Assembly: GCA_023412695.1 (NCBI GenBank)
Contig: JAEYNG010000232.1
Coordinates: 1 to 6,535 of the forward strand
Reading direction: 5' to 3'
From: Planctomycetota bacterium
GTDB taxonomy: Bacteria > Planctomycetota > Phycisphaerae > Phycisphaerales > UBA1924
DNA: 6,535 bases
The translations under genes and the position numbers were made by a program. This document shows positions 1 through 5,377 of this stretch, one piece after another. How positions within the stretch are numbered: the stretch's first letter is position 1; every line of letters begins with the position of its first letter. Below the pieces are notes generated by a model that worked only from the letters and a program-made list of their open reading frames with translations, had not been told where the DNA came from and did no database searches.

Positions 1-514
1 CGCGCGTGGGGGGGCGGCGGCGGAGTTGCTGTCGCGTGTGGGGATGGAGACGGCGTTCTGCGAGGACATCGAGGCGCGAGTCTGGGCCAAGAGCCTTATG
101 AACGCCGCGGTGAACCCGGTGGCCGCGTTGACGAACATGACGGTGGGGGAGTTGATGGCGTCGCCGGCGCGGCCGATCGTTGATCGTTTGCTGCGCGAGG
201 GGCACGCGGTCGCGTGCGCGGAGGGGATCGACCTCGGGGTGGACTACCTGGCGCGTGCCGCGGCGACGCTGAGCAAGGCGTCGGGCCATACGCCGAGCAT
301 GGTGGAGGATGTCCGCGGTGGGCGGGAGAGCGAGATCGGGCAGTTGAACGGGCCGATCATCGAACGGGGGCGGCGGCGGGGCGTTGCGACGCCGACGCAC
401 GAGGTTATAGACGGACTGATCGAGGCGCTCGATTGGGCGGTCCGTGGATATGAAAAAACGGTTATCCACAATGGGCCGGCGGAGTCGCATGCACACGCCT
501 CGGAGTTGGTGTAG
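1..514 (+). CDS. panE: 2-dehydropantoate 2-reductase (ketopantoate reductase), C-terminal part, truncated at the left edge
   Basis: The frame is open from base 2 to the TAG at 512-514 (170 codons). The first Met/TTG codons inside it are internal, so the true start lies outside the window. The visible part is the all-helical C-terminal domain of the ApbA/PanE family, which reduces ketopantoate to pantoate with NADPH in coenzyme A synthesis in the cytoplasm. Support comes from the family pattern W-A-K followed by NAAVNPVAALT and GEL (lysine codon at 89-91, matching the catalytic Lys176 of E. coli PanE). Further on come HTPSM, a GRESEI block (glutamate codon at 332-334, matching Glu256), LNG and a G-VATPT segment. 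The missing half should hold the Rossmann NADPH domain. The last ~20 residues (from about codon 450 onward) look unconserved. Many bacteria carry paralogues of this family with other 2-oxoacid substrates, so the exact substrate is not certain. It ends 26 nt before nrfH on the same strand. Confidence 0.88.
   Translation, partial: ARGGAAAELLSRVGMETAFCEDIEARVWAKSLMNAAVNPVAALTNMTVGELMASPARPIVDRLLREGHAVACAEGIDLGVDYLARAAATLSKASGHTPSMVEDVRGGRESEIGQLNGPIIERGRRRGVATPTHEVIDGLIEALDWAVRGYEKTVIHNGPAESHAHASELV
444..469. promoter_or_regulatory. AT-rich inverted repeat with a DnaA-box-like arm, upstream of nrfH
   Basis: The arms GTGGATA (444-450) and TATCCAC (463-469) are perfect reverse complements separated by 12 nt. 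The right arm lies inside TTATCCACA (462-470), which is the textbook DnaA-box consensus. The spacer contains a run of six A residues, exceptional in this GC-rich window. It lies within the 3' end of the panE-like frame, about 70-95 nt before the nrfH start. A role as operator or promoter element for nrfHA is inference; chance is possible. Confidence 0.3.
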
Positions 515-525
515 CATGCACATGC
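487..525 (+). repeat. Short direct repeat GCATGCACA in the nrfH leader
   Basis: GCATGCACA occurs at 487-495 and again at 514-522, 27 nt apart start to start. The second copy is also part of a near-perfect palindrome, GCATG-CA-CATGC (514-525), that touches the nrfH ribosome binding site. The first copy is inside the end of the panE-like gene and the second begins at the last base of its stop codon. It could be a regulator-binding site or coincidence. Confidence 0.25.
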
Positions 526-534
526 GGGAGGGGG
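526..534 (+). promoter_or_regulatory. Ribosome binding site of nrfH
   Basis: The purine-rich stretch GGGAGGGGG ends 6 nt before the ATG at 541 and 9 nt before the second ATG at 544. It supports initiation at one of these adjacent start codons; the sequence does not decide between them. Confidence 0.7.
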
Positions 535-540
535 CTTTGC

Positions 541-1020
541 ATGATGGCATGGGCGAAAGGATTTGCGGAGGTCGGCGTAGCGGGCGCGATCCTTGCGGTC
601 CTGGTCGGCCTGTTCCTCGGGGTGTCGCTCGGTACGTTCGATTATGCGGAGGGGACGAGCTACCTGAGCAATGACCCCGCGGCATGCGTGAACTGCCACA
701 TCATGCGTGATCAGTACGACAGCTGGCTGAAGAGCCCGCACCACGCGGCGGCGACGTGCAACGACTGTCACGTGCCGGTCGATCTGATCGGGAAGTACTA
801 CATCAAGGCCGAGCACGGGTTCAGGCACAGCAAGGGTTTCACCTTCCAGGACTTCCACGAGCCGATCCAGATCAAGGACTCGAGCCTCGAGGTGGTGCAG
901 AACAACTGCGTGCGGTGCCACGAGGAGGCGGTGAGCCAGATCTCGGCGCACATGGGCGATGACGAGCCGTACAACTGCGTGAAGTGTCACGCGGGGATTG
1001 GCCACGGGCCGCGGAGGTAA
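541..1020 (+). CDS. nrfH: Cytochrome c nitrite reductase small subunit NrfH (membrane tetraheme quinol dehydrogenase)
   Basis: A 159-residue NapC/NirT/NrfH-family tetraheme cytochrome that oxidises membrane quinol and passes electrons to NrfA on the periplasmic side. A single N-terminal membrane helix spans about residues 11-31 and anchors it. Four CxxCH heme-binding motifs follow at residues 49-53, 73-77, 123-127 and 146-150, as expected for NrfH. The first motif continues as CVNCHIM, and the Met55 after the histidine matches the unusual Met ligand of NrfH heme 1. Lys89 in the KYYIKAEHG segment corresponds by alignment from memory to the quinol-site lysine of Desulfovibrio NrfH. The position matching its Asp89 is a His here (H96), as in the Wolinella-type proteins. 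There is a strong ribosome binding site before ATG 541, with a second ATG directly after it. nrfA starts 3 nt after its stop, so the two form an operon. It is far more likely NrfH than NapC because of the adjacent nrfA and the small size. Confidence 0.95.
   Translation: MMAWAKGFAEVGVAGAILAVLVGLFLGVSLGTFDYAEGTSYLSNDPAACVNCHIMRDQYDSWLKSPHHAAATCNDCHVPVDLIGKYYIKAEHGFRHSKGFTFQDFHEPIQIKDSSLEVVQNNCVRCHEEAVSQISAHMGDDEPYNCVKCHAGIGHGPRR
1013..1018 (+). promoter_or_regulatory. Ribosome binding site of nrfA, embedded in the end of nrfH
   Basis: GGAGGT ends within the nrfH stop codon TAA (1018-1020) and lies 5 nt before the nrfA ATG at 1024. Ribosomes ending nrfH would cover this site, which suggests translational coupling of the two subunits. 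Confidence 0.8.
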
Positions 1021-1023
1021 GGG

Positions 1024-2550
1024 ATGAAGGGGAAGTGGATCGCGTACGGGGTGACGGTGGTGGTCGTGGCGGCGGCGACGGCGGGGGTGATGATGCTGCG
1101 CGACAACATCGCGACGCGCAAGCGGGAGGCGCGGGAGTCGGTGTTCCGGGTGGTGGACATCGATGAGACGACGGTTGACGCCGAGACGTGGGGGAAGAAC
1201 TTCCCGCGGCAGTATGACGGGTACATCCGCACGGTGGACACGGTGCGGACCCGCCACGGCGGGAGCGACGCGATCCAGCACCTCGACGAGCTGCCGATCT
1301 GGCGGACGATCTTCAATGGGTACGCGTTCTCGATCGATTATCGCGAGGAGCGCGGGCACGCGTACATGCTGAGCGATCAGCGGGAGACCGAGCGTGTGCT
1401 GCAGCGTCCGCAGCCGGGCTCGTGCCTGCAGTGCCACGCGAGCAACACGGTGGCGTACCGGGAGGTCGGGATCAAGGCCGGCGCGCCGGGGACGATCGAC
1501 GAGCCGGCGACGAGCCCGAACGGCTATGCGCAGCTGTTCAAGGGGTTCGAAGAGGTCTGCCCGATGCCGTACTCGGAGGCGACCGAGCTGGTCAACCACC
1601 CGGTGTCCTGCATCGACTGCCACGACCCGGACACGCTCGCGCTGCGCGTGACGCGGCCGGGGTTCATCGAGGGCATCCGCGCGCTGGCGCGGTCGGACGA
1701 CCCGGTGCCGCACCTGCCGAGCATCGCGAGGTGGCGCGCGGGGAACCGCTCTCGGGAGTATGACCCGAACATCGACGCTTCGCGCCAGGAGATGCGGAGC
1801 ATGGCGTGCGGGCAGTGCCACGTCGAATATCACTTCGCCGGCGAGAAGAAGCTGGTGACGTATCCGTGGCATAAGGGCTTGAAGGTCGAGCAGATCGAGG
1901 CGCACTACAACGAGACGGGGTGGTCGGACTGGAAGCACCCGGACTCGGGCGCGAACATCCTCAAGGCCCAGCACCCGGAGTTCGAGACGTGGAGCCAGGG
2001 CATCCATGCGCGGAGCGGGGTGTCGTGCGCGGACTGTCATATGCCGTATAAGCGCGAGGGCGCGATCAAGGTGAGCGATCACCATGTCCGCAGCCCGGTG
2101 CTGAACATCGCGCGGGCGTGCCAGACGTGCCACAACTACACGGAGACGGAGATCCTCGGGCGGATCGAGGCGATCCAGGACCGCACGGCGTCGCTGCTGC
2201 GGCGGGGCGAGGTCGCGGTGTACGAGCTGATCCAGGCGCTCAAGGCCGCCACGGAGCTTGGCGCATCGGACGAGACGCTGCTGAACGCGCGGGAGCTTCA
2301 CCGCCGGTCGCAGTGGCGGCTCGACTTCGTGTCCGCGGAGAACTCAATGGGCTTCCACGCTTCGCAGGAGACCGCCCGCATCCTCGGCGAGGCCATCGAC
2401 TTCGCCCGGCAGGGTGTGAGCGAGGTCTTCGCGAAGGTGCCGGGCGCCGCGGCGAGGGTCGCGGAGGTGCCGATCCCCGAGCCGAAACGGCCCGCGCACC
2501 CGGGTCAGCGCGGCGCGGAGGCGGCGCGTGCGGACGCTCCGAAGAAGTGA
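1024..2550 (+). CDS. nrfA: Cytochrome c nitrite reductase catalytic subunit NrfA (pentaheme, ammonia-forming, CxxCH type)
   Basis: A 508-residue periplasmic nitrite reductase that reduces nitrite to ammonium with six electrons. Residues ~4-25 form a hydrophobic N-terminal segment without an obvious AxA cleavage site, so it may stay membrane-anchored. Five heme motifs lie at residues 134-138 (CLQCH), 196-200, 262-266, 335-339 and 366-370. The active-site residues are all recognisable: Arg110 in the RGHAY block, Tyr269 in CHVEYHF, and His317 in KAQHPEFE. Glu268, Lys314 and Gln316 match the conserved calcium site beside them. A conserved His445 (NSMGFH) lies in the C-terminal helices that form the dimer interface. 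The odd point is heme 1: most NrfA use CxxCK with lysine as the catalytic iron ligand, whereas this one has CxxCH. About 35 residues at the C-terminus are Pro/Ala-rich and look disordered. GGAGGT at 1013-1018, overlapping the nrfH stop codon, lies 5 nt before the ATG and supports this start. Length is near the family norm apart from the tail. Confidence 0.96.
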   Translation: MKGKWIAYGVTVVVVAAATAGVMMLRDNIATRKREARESVFRVVDIDETTVDAETWGKNFPRQYDGYIRTVDTVRTRHGGSDAIQHLDELPIWRTIFNGYAFSIDYREERGHAYMLSDQRETERVLQRPQPGSCLQCHASNTVAYREVGIKAGAPGTIDEPATSPNGYAQLFKGFEEVCPMPYSEATELVNHPVSCIDCHDPDTLALRVTRPGFIEGIRALARSDDPVPHLPSIARWRAGNRSREYDPNIDASRQEMRSMACGQCHVEYHFAGEKKLVTYPWHKGLKVEQIEAHYNETGWSDWKHPDSGANILKAQHPEFETWSQGIHARSGVSCADCHMPYKREGAIKVSDHHVRSPVLNIARACQTCHNYTETEILGRIEAIQDRTASLLRRGEVAVYELIQALKAATELGASDETLLNARELHRRSQWRLDFVSAENSMGFHASQETARILGEAIDFARQGVSEVFAKVPGAAARVAEVPIPEPKRPAHPGQRGAEAARADAPKK

Positions 2551-2579
2551 TGCCGCGCACGGGCGGGCCGTTGCCGCCT

Positions 2580-3035
2580 CTAAGCCGCGTCGCACGACCG
2601 GCACGGGCCGCCATCACGCAGCTGGTTGCACGCGTCGTCGGCGGACTGCTCGGCGACGATCTCGGCGAGGCTGACTCGGCCCAGCTCGGCCTCGATCAGC
2701 GCCATGGCTTTGTCGAGACGGGCGTGCAGCGAGCAGAGCTTTGTGTGACGCGGGTTTCCGGCGGGGCAGGTGTGGATTCGCTGGAAGGGGTCTACGGCGT
2801 TCACGATCTCAAGCGCGGTGATCTGCTGCGGCGGGCGGGCGAGGAGGAAACCGCCGTTCGGGCCGCGTTGCGAGGTCACGAGCCGCGCGACGACCATGTC
2901 GCGCATGATCTTGGCGAGGTACCCGGCGGGCACTTGCGTCTGGCGGGCGATCACCTCGGTGGTGGTCGATTCGGTCGGCCGGGAACCGAGGAAGGTCATG
3001 GCGCGGAGCGCGTACTCGACGGTCTGCGAGAACAT
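2580..3035 (-). CDS. Rrf2-family transcriptional regulator, NsrR/IscR-like, with atypical cysteine spacing
   Basis: A 151-residue DNA-binding regulator. The N-terminus has the Rrf2 pattern (FSQTVEYALRAM), followed by a winged helix-turn-helix: helices about residues 24-50 and the wing GPNGGFLLARP at 58-68. Rrf2 proteins such as NsrR and IscR bind an iron-sulfur cluster through three closely spaced cysteines and sense NO, redox state or cluster supply. Here the central region has only Cys90 and Cys101, ten residues apart, with His97 and His104 nearby. Three more cysteines lie at the extreme C-terminus (136, 145, 148). Glu7 sits where some cluster-binding Rrf2 proteins use an acidic ligand. I therefore do not assign nsrR. 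GAGGTG at 3041-3046 lies 5 nt before the ATG. The 61-nt gap to nosL upstream has no clear promoter, so it may be read as the last gene of the nos operon. Its stop is 29 nt from the nrfA stop, convergent. Control of nos and/or nrf genes is inference from position. Confidence 0.88.
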   Translation of the reverse strand: MFSQTVEYALRAMTFLGSRPTESTTTEVIARQTQVPAGYLAKIMRDMVVARLVTSQRGPNGGFLLARPPQQITALEIVNAVDPFQRIHTCPAGNPRHTKLCSLHARLDKAMALIEAELGRVSLAEIVAEQSADDACNQLRDGGPCRSCDAA

Positions 3036-3096
3036 AGTTTCACCTCGGCGTGGTCGTTGTCGGTCGTAGGGAGTGTCGGCCGCGGCGGCGCGCCGG

Positions 3097-3600
3097 TTAC
3101 GGCTGACGCTTGCCGTAGCGTTCCTCCATCCACACGGTCCTGCGAGCGGCGAGCTCCTGATAGCTGAGCTTGTCGCCGCCGTGCTCGGCGTGGCAGGCGT
3201 CGGCGTCGGCAGGGGAGGCGTAGGCGGCGATCCACGAGCCCATCGGCGTGTGGATCTTCTCGCTGAATACGTAGTGCGCGGGCTCGGCGCGGGCCCAGGC
3301 CTTCGAGCCGTAGTCGCACGTCCAGCGCTCGGTCACCGTGACGTCGGCGTGCCAGCGCTCGTAGTCGAGGAGGCAGCCGAGGTCGTCGAAGAGGAGCGTC
3401 TCCGTGCCGTGGGGAGTGGCGACACGCATCGCGGCGGCCGAGCGCTGATCGATGATGCTCATCTTGCACTCGGCGCATTCGTCGCGGCCGAAGCGCAGGT
3501 CGGGCGGGCCGGATTCATCGGGTGGCGAGCAGCCGGCGATGAGGCAGGCCGAGGCCGTCGCGGCGAGGAGGGTCATGGCGCCAAGGTCGGTGAGCGTCAT
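3097..3600 (-). CDS. nosL: NosL, copper-binding lipoprotein for nitrous oxide reductase maturation
   Basis: A 167-residue protein of the NosL family, an outer-leaflet or periplasmic lipoprotein that binds Cu(I) and hands copper to the NosDFY complex and NosZ. A hydrophobic leader ends in the lipobox L-I-A-G-C, with lipidated Cys24. The mature part opens with C42-A-E-C45-K-M47, the family's N-terminal CxxCxM copper motif. Later come FDDLGC (71-76) and HTPMGSW (117-123), with the conserved Met120. The leader has no Lys or Arg before its hydrophobic stretch, which is unusual for a Sec signal. The ATG is set by GGAGGT at 3608-3613, 7 nt upstream, and no in-frame start lies close before it. The ATG overlaps the nosY stop codon (ATGA), so translation is coupled. 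A second Met at residue 9 is a weaker alternative start. Confidence 0.92.
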   Translation of the reverse strand: MTLTDLGAMTLLAATASACLIAGCSPPDESGPPDLRFGRDECAECKMSIIDQRSAAAMRVATPHGTETLLFDDLGCLLDYERWHADVTVTERWTCDYGSKAWARAEPAHYVFSEKIHTPMGSWIAAYASPADADACHAEHGGDKLSYQELAARRTVWMEERYGKRQP

Positions 3601-4481
3601 ATCGGGGACCTCCGTGAGAAGACGAGGGATGCGGCGGCGAGCGGCGCGACGATCCACGCGGACATCGCGGCGGCGAAGAGCCACCAGACGCGGTCGCCGA
3701 AGGTGTCGGTCGCGTAGAGGCCGGCGGGGCCTAGCACGTCGAGCGTGGCCTCGGCGGAGTGGAGCGACCAGAACTTGAAGACCTGGAGCGGGTTGGCGAT
3801 GCTGCAGGCGAAGAGCGTCTCGATCCGCATCCGGAAGGCCATCGCGCCGGCCATGAGGCCGAGGTCGGTGACGAAGACGAGCGTCAGCCAGATGAAGATC
3901 GCGGTGCCGACGGCGACGGAGGCCTTTCGGGCGAGCACCGAGACGAGCATGCCGAGGCTGAGCATGCCGAGGGCCAGCGCGAAGGACAGGCCGACGAGCC
4001 AGATGATGCTGGCGGGGCGGGTGGCCTCGCCCTTCCAGGCGAGGATGAGGGCGCACGCGCCGATGCCGAGGCAGAGACAGGCGAGGAGCGCGCCGCTGAG
4101 GCCGAGGTACTTGCCGAGCACGACCTCCATGCGGCCGACGGGTTGGGCGAGCAGGTAGCCGAGCATGCCGCGTTCGCGGTCGGAGGCGATCGAGCCTGCG
4201 CCCGCGGTGAGGGCCATGAGCGGGACCACGAGCAGGACGAGGTTCACGAGGCCGGCGGTCGTTCGGCCGAACCCCGAGAGCCCTGCGCCGCCCGCGCCCA
4301 TGGCGGAGACGTAGGAGATGCCCAGCCCGAGCGCGGCGAAGGCCAGGGTGTAGAGCAGGAACCAGCGGCTGCGGACGGCGTCGCGCAGCTCGCGCCTTGC
4401 GATCGTCGCGACGTTTCGGAGCAGGCCGGGGGGGCGTGCCGCGAGAGCGGGGGCCTTGATTGTCACGGGCAGCGCGGTCAT
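3597..4481 (-). CDS. nosY: NosY, ABC-type permease of the NosDFY copper-centre maturation complex
   Basis: A 294-residue integral membrane protein of the NosY/ABC-2 permease family. It pairs with the NosF ATPase and contacts NosD across the membrane; the complex is needed to assemble the CuZ site of nitrous oxide reductase. Six membrane helices are visible, at about residues 41-60, 77-97, 125-147, 159-183, 188-213 and 266-288. Before the first is the cytoplasmic stretch ARRELRDAVRSRW, and between helices 2 and 3 is SDRERGMLGYLLAQPVGR, both typical of NosY. NPLQVFK (230-236) near the end is another family block. The start ATG at 4481-4479 has AAGGAGG (4489-4495) 7 nt upstream and overlaps the nosF stop by 4 nt. 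The end overlaps the nosL start by 4 nt. Confidence 0.93.
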   Translation of the reverse strand: MTALPVTIKAPALAARPPGLLRNVATIARRELRDAVRSRWFLLYTLAFAALGLGISYVSAMGAGGAGLSGFGRTTAGLVNLVLLVVPLMALTAGAGSIASDRERGMLGYLLAQPVGRMEVVLGKYLGLSGALLACLCLGIGACALILAWKGEATRPASIIWLVGLSFALALGMLSLGMLVSVLARKASVAVGTAIFIWLTLVFVTDLGLMAGAMAFRMRIETLFACSIANPLQVFKFWSLHSAEATLDVLGPAGLYATDTFGDRVWWLFAAAMSAWIVAPLAAASLVFSRRSPI

Positions 4482-5377
4482 GAGTGCGCCTCCTTCTGCT
4501 GGGCCATGGCGCTTGCGGCGCCGTCGGTGATGAGTTCGAAGTCCTCGACGCTGATGCGTGCCTCGGCGAGGACGCGGAACGGTGCGGCCTTCTGTTCGCG
4601 CGGGACGGGGACGAGCAGCCCGACGCCGTTCATGCGGGGCGAGAAGCCGCTCGCGGACAGGAGGGCCAGCGCCTCCTGGCGGACCGAGGGCTGCATGGTG
4701 AGGTGCAGCACCGAGCCTGCGCCGAGCGTTTCGGCGAAGGTGGCGGCGTCGCACTCGCTGCGGACGCGTCCGGCCTCGAGCACCACGACGCGTCCGGCCA
4801 GGGTCGCGACCTCCTCCACCCGGTGCGAGGCGAAGAGCATGGTGCGGCCCTCGCCCGAGAGGTGCGAGAGCAGGGAGACGAACTCCTCGCGGCCGCAGGC
4901 GTCGAGGCTGGCTGTCACCTCGTCGAGCACCAGCACCGGCGGGTCGCCGAGCATGGCGATCGCAAGCGCCAGCCGCTGCTTCATGCCGCCGGAGAGCTCC
5001 CGGATGCGCTTGTGGCCGTGGCCGGCGAGGCCGACGCGTGCGAGCACGTCGTCGGTCGAGGCGACGGCGAGGCCCTTGAGCCGCGCGAAGAACCGCACCG
5101 CCTCGGCGACGCCGAGGTCGTCGTAGAAGCCGAGCTCCTGCGGGACGTAGCCGATGAGCATGCGGGAGTGCTTGCCCCGGCGGAGGACGTCGTGGCCGCC
5201 GACGGTGATGCGGCCCGAGAATCGCAGCAGGCCGAGGACGCAGCGGATCAGCGTCGTCTTGCCTGCGCCGTTGACGCCCCAGAGCGCGACGCTCTGCCCC
5301 GCGGGGATGTCGAGCGAGACGTTGTCGACCGCTCGTGCGCGGCCGAAGCGCTTGGTGACGGACTCGATTCGGATCAC
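4478..5377 (-). CDS. nosF: NosF, ABC transporter ATP-binding protein for nitrous oxide reductase maturation
   Basis: A 299-residue cytoplasmic ATPase that drives the NosDFY complex. All ABC motifs are intact and in order: Walker A GVNGAGKTT at 34-42, Q-loop Gln80 in YVPQE, signature LSGGMKQ at 128-134, Walker B VLVLDE at 148-153 with catalytic Glu153, D-loop SLD at 157-159 and switch His185. A C-terminal domain of roughly 85 residues follows, as is usual for NosF and related CcmA-like ATPases. By sequence alone it could be another ABC-2 type ATPase; its place between nosD and nosY settles the assignment. The start is GTG at 5377-5375. It is chosen because AGGAGG (5384-5389) lies 6 nt upstream, residues MIRIESVTKRFG match the usual beginning of the family, and it overlaps the nosD stop (GTGA). 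Confidence 0.94.
   Translation of the reverse strand: MIRIESVTKRFGRARAVDNVSLDIPAGQSVALWGVNGAGKTTLIRCVLGLLRFSGRITVGGHDVLRRGKHSRMLIGYVPQELGFYDDLGVAEAVRFFARLKGLAVASTDDVLARVGLAGHGHKRIRELSGGMKQRLALAIAMLGDPPVLVLDEVTASLDACGREEFVSLLSHLSGEGRTMLFASHRVEEVATLAGRVVVLEAGRVRSECDAATFAETLGAGSVLHLTMQPSVRQEALALLSASGFSPRMNGVGLLVPVPREQKAAPFRVLAEARISVEDFELITDGAASAMAQQKEAHS

Noticed and set aside
462..470. Replication origin based on the perfect DnaA box
   Set aside because: There is only one perfect box with one partial mirror copy, no clustered boxes, no long AT-rich unwinding region and no origin-associated genes. It also lies inside a coding frame.
244..2301. A 685-codon open frame on the minus strand across nrfH and nrfA
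   Set aside because: Its translation is an Arg/Ala/His/Pro-rich composition typical of the antisense of GC-rich coding DNA, and the plus strand holds two unmistakable multiheme cytochromes here.
2555..2575. Intrinsic terminator between nrfA and the Rrf2 gene
   Set aside because: Only a 4-bp stem (ACGG/CCGT) around GCGGG can be formed and no T-run follows on either strand.
3036..3096. Dedicated promoter for the Rrf2 gene in the 61-nt gap after nosL
   Set aside because: The gap is GC-rich, with no recognisable -35/-10 pair; a short ACGACC repeat and a GGCGCGCC palindrome are expected by composition.
2118..3167. A 349-codon plus-strand frame spanning the end of nrfA and the Rrf2 gene
   Set aside because: It is out of frame with nrfA and antisense to the regulator, with no family motif; GC-rich third positions explain its length.
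3601..4056. Extension of nosL upstream to give a 319-residue protein
   Set aside because: The extra N-terminal part is the out-of-frame shadow of nosY; the lipoprotein leader, ribosome binding site and ATGA overlap all place the start at 3600.
3759..5126. A 455-codon plus-strand frame, and a 351-codon one at 4484-5539, opposite nosY, nosF and nosD
   Set aside because: Both translations are low-complexity Glu/Ala/Arg-rich shadows of well-supported minus-strand genes, with no recognisable domain.
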